Assembly (NCBI GenBank): GCA_017537105.1
Contig: JAFWBZ010000181.1
Coordinates: forward strand, 1-5,343
From: Clostridia bacterium
Lineage (GTDB): Bacteria; Bacillota; Clostridia; Christensenellales; Aristaeellaceae
Length of the DNA: 5,343 bases
Direction of reading: 5' to 3'
In this document: one piece after another, positions 1-5,343 of the stretch
Layout of the letters: the number at the start of each line of letters is the position of its first letter
Numbering within the stretch: the first letter of the stretch is position 1
Notes under the pieces: model-generated
What the model was told of the DNA's origin: nothing
The model's database searches: none
Seen by the model: the letters and a program-made list of their open reading frames with translations, nothing else
Made by a program: the position numbers and the translations under genes

Positions 1-1090
1 CAAGGGCAACATCGTCTATCCTGGCCCCATCGTGGAGCGCTACGGCGTGGACACGCTGCGCTATTACCTGATGCGCGAGATGCCCTTCGGCGCCGACGGC
101 AACTACACCAACGAGGCCATGCTGACCCGCATGAACGCCGACCTGGTCAACGACCTGGGCAACCTGGTCAGCCGCACCGTGGCGATGATCGAGAAGTACT
201 TCGGCGGCGTGGTGCCCGCGCCGGGCGCCTATGAGGAGCCTGACCGGGCGCTGATCGCCACCTTTGAGGCGCTGCCCGGCATCGTGGAGGACCAGATGGA
301 CAAGCTGCAGTTCTCCATCGCGCTGTCTGAGATCTGGAAGCTGATCGGCGAATGCAACAAGTACATCGACATCACCCAGCCCTGGGTGCTCGGCAAGACC
401 GACGAGGGCAAGCCGAGGCTGCAGACCGTGATGTACGTGCTGGCGGAGTGCATCCGCGCCATCGCCGTGTACATCTACCCGACCATGCCCTCCACCCCGG
501 CGCGCATCTATCAGCAGCTGGGCGTGACCGATGAGGCGCTCAAGACCTGGGATTCCGTCAAGACCTTCGGCCAACTCGTGCCCGGCACGATGGTGAAGAA
601 GGGCGAGGCCCTGTTCCCGCGCGTGGACATCAAGAAGGAGCTCGAGGCCATGGCTGCTGAAGCCGAGGATGGCGACAAGGTGGAGAAGAAGGCCGAAAAG
701 GCGGAAAAGAAGGACGCGAAAAAAGAGGAAAAGGCCGAAAAGAAACAGGAAAAGGCCGAGGGCATCGCCTCCTTTGATGACTTCATGAAGATCAAGCTCA
801 TCGCCGCGAAGGTGATCGCCTGCGAAAAGGTGGAAAAGAGCGAGAAGCTGCTGAAGGAGACGCTGGACATCGGCGGTGGCCAGACCAAGACAGTCTGCAG
901 CGGCATCGCGAAGTTCTACAGTCCCGAGGAGATGGTGGGCAAGACCGTGGTGCTGGTGAACAACTTCGCGCCCCGGAAGATGGCGGGCCAGCTGTCCGAG
1001 GGCATGCTGCTGTGTGCTGAGGATCCCGATGGTGCGGTGCGCCTGCTGACGGTGGACGGCGACGTCGCCCCCGGCAGCGAAATCGGCTGA
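1..1090 (+). CDS. metG: Methionine--tRNA ligase, C-terminal part (5' end outside window)
   Basis: Cytoplasmic class I aminoacyl-tRNA synthetase that attaches methionine to tRNA-Met. Codons are in phase from base 2, and the first residues, KGNIVYPGPIVERYGVD, are the end of the KMSKSKGN signature loop followed by the usual MetG continuation (LRYYLMREMPFGADG). The Rossmann catalytic half therefore lies upstream of the window. Next comes the helical anticodon-binding domain (about bases 90-560, with NDLGNLVSR and the PWVLGK region), then a Lys/Glu/Ala-rich linker (about 671-760). Last is a C-terminal OB-fold tRNA-binding domain (about 770-1087, with VCSGIAKFYSPEEMVGK and NFAPRKMAGQLSEGM), typical of dimeric bacterial MetG. 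The visible 362 residues plus a normal N-terminal half would give a usual full length of about 660-670. The stop is TGA at 1088-1090. The identity is secure; only the 5' end is missing. Confidence 0.97.
   Translation, partial: KGNIVYPGPIVERYGVDTLRYYLMREMPFGADGNYTNEAMLTRMNADLVNDLGNLVSRTVAMIEKYFGGVVPAPGAYEEPDRALIATFEALPGIVEDQMDKLQFSIALSEIWKLIGECNKYIDITQPWVLGKTDEGKPRLQTVMYVLAECIRAIAVYIYPTMPSTPARIYQQLGVTDEALKTWDSVKTFGQLVPGTMVKKGEALFPRVDIKKELEAMAAEAEDGDKVEKKAEKAEKKDAKKEEKAEKKQEKAEGIASFDDFMKIKLIAAKVIACEKVEKSEKLLKETLDIGGGQTKTVCSGIAKFYSPEEMVGKTVVLVNNFAPRKMAGQLSEGMLLCAEDPDGAVRLLTVDGDVAPGSEIG
671..760 (+). repeat. Lys/Glu/Ala low-complexity linker inside metG
   Basis: About 30 codons made almost only of K, E and A separate the anticodon-binding domain of MetG from its C-terminal tRNA-binding domain. 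At DNA level the coding strand is purine-rich and AAGGCCGA occurs three times (689-696, 731-738, 752-759), spaced 42 and 21 bases apart, both multiples of three. This looks like an in-frame, expandable linker repeat. The encoded segment should be a charged helix or flexible tether; that is inference from composition. Confidence 0.75.
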
Positions 1091-1104
1091 TGAATGACGA
1101 GTGG

Positions 1105-1114
1105 AAGGGGGAGG
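1105..1114 (+). promoter_or_regulatory. Ribosome binding site deciding the start at 1120
   Basis: AAGGGGGAGG lies 5 bases before the ATG at 1120. An earlier in-frame ATG at 1090 overlaps the metG stop (tgATGa-type arrangement), but it would add ten charged residues ahead of an otherwise perfect signal peptide and would place this Shine-Dalgarno sequence inside the gene. The 1120 start is therefore preferred. Confidence 0.8.
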
Positions 1115-1119
1115 CATTT

Positions 1120-1656
1120 ATGAAGAGAAGATTTCTTGCGCTGCTTTGCTGCGTGCTCACCGTACTGCTGGTCGGCGGAACGGCCCATGCGCTGAATATC
1201 GAGATTCCCTCGATGGACTCCGTTCTGGTTCAGCACCGCGCGTTCCTGACGGATACCGGCGACAGCTATAAGGAGTACATCGTCGTATTCTACGATGGAA
1301 CGAACACGCTCCGACAGTTGAACGATGAGACGCATTTTTACAAGAGCGCGGGATATACGCTGGCAGATCTGCAATCCCTGGATATCTCCAGCTATTACCC
1401 TGGCTTCTACGGCATGAGCTTCGCGGACAGCTCCGTCACGGATGAGGGCGACTTCTTCGGCGTCGTCGTCCGGTTCAGCAAGCTTGAGGAGCCCGCGAAC
1501 GTTCGTCAGATGGTGGACAACGGCATTCTGATCATGCAGTCGCAGGGCGAGGTCTTCGATGCCGGCAGCATCGCCGACAGCCTGATTGCCGGCGGCGCAC
1601 AGGAGCTTTCCATCCTGGATTACGCCGATGCGCGGCTGAACTTTGAAGTCAAATAG
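1120..1656 (+). CDS. Small exported protein of unknown function
   Basis: A 178-residue protein that I do not recognise. It begins with a classic Sec signal peptide: MKRR, a hydrophobic core rich in Leu/Val (about residues 5-20), and a type I signal peptidase site at THA-LN or AHA-LN after Ala24. The two cysteines (10-11) lie within the hydrophobic core and do not form a convincing lipobox, so the product is probably released or surface-exposed rather than a lipoprotein. The mature part of about 154 residues has no cysteine, is clearly acidic, has no further membrane segment, and contains an aromatic patch (SYYPGFYGMSF). The start at 1120 is chosen for its strong ribosome binding site; an in-frame ATG at 1090 is possible. 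The gene begins 29 bases after metG and ends in TAG before a strong hairpin, so it probably ends the metG transcript. Its codon use looks less GC-biased than its neighbours. The gene call is solid; the function is unknown. Confidence 0.85.
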   Translation: MKRRFLALLCCVLTVLLVGGTAHALNIEIPSMDSVLVQHRAFLTDTGDSYKEYIVVFYDGTNTLRQLNDETHFYKSAGYTLADLQSLDISSYYPGFYGMSFADSSVTDEGDFFGVVVRFSKLEEPANVRQMVDNGILIMQSQGEVFDAGSIADSLIAGGAQELSILDYADARLNFEVK

Positions 1657-1660
1657 CGTT

Positions 1661-1725
1661 CCGGACGGAAGGGGCGGAGATTTTCCGACGCGAGAATCTC
1701 CGCCCCGTGGCTTCCTCCGGGCTTT
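1661..1725 (+). terminator. Strong GC-rich hairpin, probable terminator between the exported-protein gene and tatD
   Basis: GGGGCGGAGATT (1671-1682) is matched perfectly by AATCTCCGCCCC (1695-1706). The stem can grow inward by three more pairs (one G-U) to leave a six-base loop at 1686-1691. Flanking CCGGA/GGAA (1661-1670) can pair with TTCC/TCCGG (1712-1720) across small bulges, giving a longer imperfect structure. It starts 14 bases after the upstream TAG stop. Only a short CTTT (1722-1725) follows the extended stem and there is no proper U-run after the core stem. Intrinsic termination may therefore be partial, or the hairpin may act in 3'-end protection or attenuation. Confidence 0.65.
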
Positions 1726-1732
1726 ATGGAAA

Positions 1733-1739
1733 AGAGAGG
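1733..1739 (+). promoter_or_regulatory. Ribosome binding site deciding the tatD start
   Basis: AGAGAGG is 7 bases before the ATG at 1747. The earlier in-frame ATG at 1726 directly abuts the hairpin, has no Shine-Dalgarno sequence, and would add seven residues not expected before the conserved TatD start (MxLFDTHCH). The 1747 start is preferred. Confidence 0.75.
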
Positions 1740-1746
1740 TACGCTC

Positions 1747-2535
1747 ATGCGCTTGTTTGATACCCACTGCCACATCGCCGACCCGCAGTTCGACGGGGAC
1801 CGCGAAGCCGTCATCGTGCGCTTTCAGGAAGCGGGCGTGGCTCGGGCGCTGGTGGTGGCCGATCCCCGGGAAGAGCTTCCGAACCAGGAGAAGGTGTTCG
1901 GGCTGGTGGACCGCTATGATTTTCTCTACGGCGCCATCGGCGTGCATCCCCACAACGCCTCGGGCTGGGACGCCGACGCGGAGGCGACCGTCCGGCGCTG
2001 TCTCGCCCATCCGAAGTGCCGCCTGCTGGGAGAGATCGGGCTGGACTATCACTACGACCTGTCACCCCGGGAGGTTCAGCGGTCGGTGTTTGCCGCCCAG
2101 CTGGACATGGCCTTTGAACTCGGCTTTCCGGTGCAGCTGCACATCCGGGAGGCCCACGGCGACTGCATGGACCTGCTGCGCGCCCGGGCGAAGGCGGGAC
2201 GAATGCCCGGCGGCATCATGCACTGCTATACCGGCAGCTGGGAGGCCGCAAAGGTCTATCTGGACCTGGGGCTGTACATTTCGCTGTCCGGCGCGGTGAC
2301 CTTCAAAAACGCGCCGAAGCTCGCCGAGGTGGCGGTCAATGTGCCCGCCGACCGGCTGCTGATCGAGACGGACTGTCCCTACATGGCGCCCGTGCCGCTG
2401 CGCGGGCGGCGCAACGAGCCTGCGTTTCTCGCGCACACCTTCGCCAAGGTTGCCGAACTGCGCGGCGGTGACCCGGAGGACCTTTCGGAACAGCTCTGGC
2501 AGAACGCCTGCCGAATCATGAGGATAGCGCCATGA
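1747..2535 (+). CDS. tatD: TatD-family metal-dependent hydrolase / DNase
   Basis: Cytoplasmic TIM-barrel hydrolase of the amidohydrolase superfamily. Characterised members are magnesium-dependent 3'-5' exonucleases or DNases linked to DNA repair and turnover. The 262-residue length fits the family (about 255-265). All metal ligands are visible: the HxH pair His7/His9 in FDTHCH, Glu96 in GEIGLDYHY, His132 in QLHIREAH, His159 in MHCYTG, and Asp209 in IETDCPYMAP, followed by the family's RNEP motif (222-225). The Bacillus homologue next to metG is called yabD/dayD; this gene occupies the same kind of position, but the exported-protein gene and a hairpin come between them. Its stop overlaps the sbcD start by four bases (ATGA). 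Whether its natural substrate is DNA, RNA or D-aminoacyl-tRNA-like adducts cannot be told from sequence. Confidence 0.95.
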   Translation: MRLFDTHCHIADPQFDGDREAVIVRFQEAGVARALVVADPREELPNQEKVFGLVDRYDFLYGAIGVHPHNASGWDADAEATVRRCLAHPKCRLLGEIGLDYHYDLSPREVQRSVFAAQLDMAFELGFPVQLHIREAHGDCMDLLRARAKAGRMPGGIMHCYTGSWEAAKVYLDLGLYISLSGAVTFKNAPKLAEVAVNVPADRLLIETDCPYMAPVPLRGRRNEPAFLAHTFAKVAELRGGDPEDLSEQLWQNACRIMRIAP

Positions 2536-3683
2536 AATTCCTGCACATCGCCGACCTGCACCTCGGCAGGCGGCTCAACAACATAAGTCTGATGGAGGAC
2601 CAGCGGCACATCCTGGAGGAGATCCTCGGGATCGCCGGGGAGTGCGACGCGGTGCTGATCGCAGGGGACGTGTACAACCGCCCCCAGCCCGGCGGCGAGG
2701 CCGTGCGGCTGGCGGGAGAGTTTTTGACGCAGCTCTCCCGCCTCGGCAAGCCGGTCTACATGATCGCGGGCAATCACGACGGCGGCGAACTGGTGGCCTA
2801 CTGCGCCGGGCTGATGTCGGTTTCCGGCATCCACGCCGCAGGTGCGTTCGAGGGGAAGCTGGAGCGCCATGTGCTGCGGGATGAATTCGGCGAGATCCAC
2901 CTCTATCTGCTGCCCTTCGTGAAGCCCATGCAGGTGCGCGCGGCGCTCCGGGACCGCGGGGACATTTCGGACATCGAGTCCTATGAGGATGCCCTGCGGG
3001 CCGCGCTTTCCACTGCGACGCTGGATCCGGAGGCGCGCAACGTGCTCGTGGCCCATCAATACGTGTCCGGCGCGCAGCTGTCGGAATCCGAGCAGCGCAT
3101 CGTGGGCGGTCTGGACCAGGTGCCGCTGGAGGTGTTCGAGGGCTTCGATTATGTGGCGCTGGGCCATCTGCACGCGCCGCAGCGCATGGACGGCGGCCGG
3201 GTGTGCTATGCGGGCTCTCCGCTGAAATACGCGCTCACGGAGGAAGGCCAGCGCAAGGGCGTGGCGGTGGTGACGCTGGGACCCAAGGGAGACGTTCGGT
3301 TTGCACACCGCCCGCTGCATCCGATGCGCGACGTGCGCACGGTGACGGGCGCGCTTCGGGACATCGCCGCGCCGGAGGCGTACTCCGAGGATTTTGTGGG
3401 CGCGGTGCTCACCGACGAGCTGCCGCCGACGGACCCACTGGGCGCGCTGCGCATCACCTATCCGAACCTGATCGCCATGCGCATCCAAAACAGCCGCACC
3501 AACCAGGAGCTGAACGTGGCGGCGCTGGAGGCCGCGGAACAGAAGGATCCGCTGCAGCATTTCATCGACTTCTATACTGTGCAGAACAACCAGGTCCCGC
3601 CGGACGCGCGGCGCATCGACATGATGCGTGACATCATTCGCGAGATGGAAGGAGGCGGCGAAACATGCGGCCCATCGAACTGA
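2532..3683 (+). CDS. sbcD: Exonuclease SbcCD subunit D (Mre11-like nuclease)
   Basis: Nuclease subunit of the SbcCD complex, which cuts DNA hairpins and degrades double-stranded ends at stalled or broken replication sites. This 383-residue calcineurin-type phosphoesterase has the full metal-binding set: Asp8/His10 in ADLHLG, Asp46 in AGDVYN, Asn81/His82/Asp83 in AGNHD, His175 in VAHQYV, and His212/His214 in LGHLHAP. SbcD-specific signatures SESEQR (184-189) and GSPLKYALTEEG follow, then the C-terminal capping domain. The length matches the family (about 370-410). GAGG at 2520-2523 lies 8 bases before the ATG, which overlaps the tatD stop as ATGA, so translation is likely coupled to tatD. The 3' end overlaps sbcC by 19 bases, the usual arrangement for the two subunits. 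No sign of damage is seen. Confidence 0.97.
   Translation: MKFLHIADLHLGRRLNNISLMEDQRHILEEILGIAGECDAVLIAGDVYNRPQPGGEAVRLAGEFLTQLSRLGKPVYMIAGNHDGGELVAYCAGLMSVSGIHAAGAFEGKLERHVLRDEFGEIHLYLLPFVKPMQVRAALRDRGDISDIESYEDALRAALSTATLDPEARNVLVAHQYVSGAQLSESEQRIVGGLDQVPLEVFEGFDYVALGHLHAPQRMDGGRVCYAGSPLKYALTEEGQRKGVAVVTLGPKGDVRFAHRPLHPMRDVRTVTGALRDIAAPEAYSEDFVGAVLTDELPPTDPLGALRITYPNLIAMRIQNSRTNQELNVAALEAAEQKDPLQHFIDFYTVQNNQVPPDARRIDMMRDIIREMEGGGETCGPSN
3647..3655 (+). promoter_or_regulatory. Ribosome binding site of sbcC
   Basis: GGAAGGAGG, a near-perfect Shine-Dalgarno sequence, lies inside the end of sbcD and 9 bases before the sbcC ATG at 3665. It fixes that start and suggests sbcC is translated well despite its later interruption. 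Confidence 0.8.
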
Positions 3684-4732
3684 GGATGAGCGCCTTCGGC
3701 CCATACCGCGAAGTGGAGACCATCGACTTCGAGCGCCTGGGCCGGCAGGGACTGTTTCTGATCACCGGCGACACCGGCGCGGGCAAGACGACGATCTTTG
3801 ACGCCATATGCTTCGCCCTCTACGGCCAGGCCAGCGGCGGCGGCAAGCGCCGCAGCAGCAAGTCCTTTCGCAGCGACTTTGCCGCGCCAGAGGCGGAGAC
3901 CTGGGTGGAATACACCTTTGAGCATCGGGGCAAACGCTACCGGGTGCGCCGCAATCCGGAGTACCTTCGCCCGGGCCGGAAGACGCCCAAGCTGGCGGAC
4001 GCCGAGATGGAGTGCCTGGACGACGGCCGCGTGTGGACGAAGGTCGAGGAGGTGCGCCGCGCGGTGGACGCTCTGATCGGCCTCAATGAAGTCCAGTTTG
4101 GCCAGGTGGCGATGATCGCGCAGGGCGACTTTCTGAAGATCCTGCACGCCTCCAGCGAGAGGCGTCGGGAGATCTTCCGGCAGATCTTCGACACCCAGAT
4201 CTATGACGACATCACGAAGGCGGTTCAGTCACGTTGGAGCGACGCCCGCGCGGAGCACCAGGCGGCGCTGGATGCCTATGCGCTGGCCGCTGGCAGCATC
4301 GAGTGGCCGGAGGCAGCCGATGCGGCGGCGGAGTGGCGCAAGCTCGCGGAGTCCCCGGTCCACGCCGGGGCACTGGCGGAGCGCATGGAGGCGTCGCTGA
4401 AGACGGACGAGTGCGCGGCAAAGGAGGCCGCGGCGCGTCGCAGGGATGTCGCGGAAGCCATGGAGGCGCTGTCGTCGCAGCTGGCCGTGGCGGAACGGCA
4501 GAACCAGGGCATAGATGCGCTGAAGGCACAATCCGGGAAACTGGCGGCGCTGGAGGCCCAGTCCGGGGAGTACGCCGAGTTGTCTCAGCGGGCAGCGCTG
4601 GCGCAGCGGGTCGCGGAGATCGAACCCATCGGAAGGCAGGCGGCGCTGGAGGCGGGCCGGCGGGAGGAGTTTGCCCAAAAGCGCAGCGAGGCCGCGCAGG
4701 CTCTGGCCGGCGCGGAGGCCGCGGTGGCGTAG
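3665..4732 (+). CDS. sbcC: Exonuclease SbcCD subunit C, N-terminal portion ending at an in-frame TAG
   Basis: Rad50/SMC-type ATPase that partners SbcD. Its ATP-driven head domains and long coiled-coil arms gate the nuclease on DNA ends. The first 355 residues hold the N-terminal ATPase lobe: MRPIELRMSAFGPYRE, the Walker A motif GDTGAGKTT (35-43), the FDAICFALYG helix, and the Q-loop IAQGDF with Gln153. From about residue 190 an Ala/Glu/Arg-rich stretch forms the ascending coiled coil. The reading frame then meets TAG at codon 356 (4730-4732), although family members run to about 1000-1100 residues. The zinc hook, descending coil, Walker B and signature motif would all be lost, so the 355-residue product alone should not be a working ATPase. 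The same frame continues open after the stop with clear SbcC sequence, so this is an interrupted gene rather than a natural short form. The start is supported by GGAAGGAGG and the 19-base overlap with sbcD. Confidence 0.88.
   Translation: MRPIELRMSAFGPYREVETIDFERLGRQGLFLITGDTGAGKTTIFDAICFALYGQASGGGKRRSSKSFRSDFAAPEAETWVEYTFEHRGKRYRVRRNPEYLRPGRKTPKLADAEMECLDDGRVWTKVEEVRRAVDALIGLNEVQFGQVAMIAQGDFLKILHASSERRREIFRQIFDTQIYDDITKAVQSRWSDARAEHQAALDAYALAAGSIEWPEAADAAAEWRKLAESPVHAGALAERMEASLKTDECAAKEAAARRRDVAEAMEALSSQLAVAERQNQGIDALKAQSGKLAALEAQSGEYAELSQRAALAQRVAEIEPIGRQAALEAGRREEFAQKRSEAAQALAGAEAAVA
4730..4732 (+). other. In-frame amber stop interrupting sbcC
   Basis: TAG stands between GCG (Ala) and GCC (Ala) in a region of Ala/Glu/Gln-rich coiled coil. 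CAG (Gln), a common codon in this gene, is one C-to-T step away and would fit the heptad region. There is no homopolymer or short repeat at the site that would suggest slippage or phase variation. The frame is unchanged on either side, so a single substitution (or base-call error) explains it. Confidence 0.85.
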
Positions 4733-5343
4733 GCCCGGCCCGTGCAGGCTGCGGCCCGGGAAGCGATGGCGGAAAAGCCCGAACTGGAGCGGCGCATCGA
4801 TGCGCTGTCTGCGGCGCTGCCGCTGTTTGCGCAGCTTCGTCAGGCCCGGGAGGCGCTGCGGCAGGACCGCAAGTCGCTGGCCGAGGCCCAGCGCGGAAAG
4901 GCCGCGGCGGGGGAGGAGTATGCGCGGCTCTTCGAGGAATACCTTCGGGACCAAGCGGGCGTCCTCGCGGAAACCCTGTCCATGGGCCAGCCGTGTCCGG
5001 TATGCGGCTCGACCTCGCATCCACGCCCAGCGCCCCATTTGGAGAGGGCGCCCAGCCGGGCGGAGGTGGATCGTGCAGCCGGGGCGCGGGACCTGGCGGA
5101 TCAGACCGCGCTGAAGGTGGCGGAGGCGGTCAGCCGGTCCGCACAGCAGGCGGAGGCGCTGACCCGTCAGCTCACAGAGAGGACCGGTGGCGCGGATGCC
5201 GACCGAGAACAGGCGTGTCGAGACGAGGTTCATGCGCTCCGCGCCAAGGCAGAGGCGCTGCAGCGCGCGTTCGATCGCGCGGACGAGGCGCTCCGACGGG
5301 CGGAGCAGGCGCTGTCCGCCGCCCAGACGGACGACGCCCGCTG
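4733..5343 (+). pseudogene. sbcC: SbcC central region (rest of coiled coil and zinc hook), in frame after the TAG, runs off window
   Basis: The sbcC frame continues for 203 codons without a stop to the window edge. It encodes an Ala/Glu/Arg/Gln-rich coiled coil. It then gives EYLRDQAGVLAETLSMGQ followed by CPVCGS, the zinc-hook apex by which two Rad50/SbcC arms dimerise; the cysteines at 4994-4996 and 5003-5005 would be residues 444 and 447 of an uninterrupted protein. The descending coiled coil follows. The first in-frame ATG is at 4766 with only a poor GGGAAG upstream, so independent translation seems unlikely, though gene finders may call a CDS from there. The hook motif and open frame show no decay beyond the single stop. 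This favours a recent mutation, a sequence error, or readthrough. The C-terminal ATPase lobe is outside the window. Confidence 0.8.

Noticed and set aside
1711..1740. Pairing of CCTC in the hairpin's right arm with GAGG of the tatD ribosome binding site, as a translational switch
   Set aside because: Only four base pairs compete with a far stronger hairpin, and no conserved riboswitch or T-box elements are visible.
916..2052. 378-codon open frame on the minus strand across the metG end, the exported-protein gene and tatD
   Set aside because: It crosses three + strand genes and the hairpin gap, shows no domain, and is best explained by the GC-driven scarcity of stop codons.
2379..3704. 441-codon open frame on the minus strand across the tatD end and sbcD
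   Set aside because: It lies antisense to well-identified tatD and sbcD. It has no recognisable motif and Arg/His/Ala/Val-rich composition typical of a shadow frame in GC-rich DNA.
4353..4370. CCCCGG/CCGGGG inverted repeat in sbcC as a possible terminator
   Set aside because: Only a 6-bp stem inside coding sequence with no U-run; expected by chance in GC-rich DNA.
4671..5114. + strand 147-codon open frame across the TAG, considered as evidence of a frameshift in sbcC
   Set aside because: Its translation is Arg/Pro/Trp-rich and unlike SbcC, while the original sbcC frame resumes directly after the TAG with SbcC-like sequence, so no frameshift is needed.
4229..5233. 334-codon minus-strand open frame covering the sbcC stop region
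   Set aside because: Leu/Arg/Gly/Pro-rich shadow of the sbcC coiled coil; the + frame carries the conserved zinc-hook motif.

Overview
The window is an ordinary high-GC bacterial housekeeping region read entirely on the + strand. The genes are the C-terminal half of methionyl-tRNA synthetase (metG), a small secreted protein of unknown function, the TatD-family nuclease gene tatD, and the DNA-repair nuclease pair sbcD and sbcC, with sbcC running off the right edge. The metG form has a C-terminal tRNA-binding (EMAP/Trbp111-like) domain, tatD lies close downstream, and the Shine-Dalgarno sites are strong. Together these suggest a GC-rich Firmicute, most likely a Clostridia-type gut or anaerobic lineage. 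This is inference from gene layout and sequence style, not a phylogenetic placement.

Layout: metG enters at the KGN of its KMSKS loop and ends at 1090. A gene for an exported protein of about 178 residues (1120-1656) follows after a strong ribosome binding site. A long GC-rich hairpin (stem 1671-1706, possibly extended to 1661-1720) separates that gene from tatD (1747-2535). tatD, sbcD (2532-3683) and sbcC (from 3665) are overlapped by 4 and 19 bases, so they look like one translationally coupled unit. No gap exceeds 300 bases; the only real intergenic space is 1657-1746.

Function: MetG charges tRNA-Met. TatD is a metal-dependent DNase/hydrolase, and SbcD (Mre11-like) plus SbcC (Rad50-like) form a nuclease that processes hairpins and blocked DNA ends. 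The downstream unit is therefore a plausible DNA-processing operon attached to a metG neighbourhood.

The most notable observation is an in-frame TAG (4730-4732) at codon 356 of sbcC. After it, the same frame stays open for 203 codons to the window end and still encodes recognisable SbcC, including the zinc-hook CPVC motif. The gene is thus interrupted by a single stop codon, through mutation, sequence error or stop-codon readthrough. The upstream small gene also ends in TAG just before the hairpin, which argues against a general reassignment of TAG. I found no mobile element, CRISPR array, RNA gene or clearly new system.
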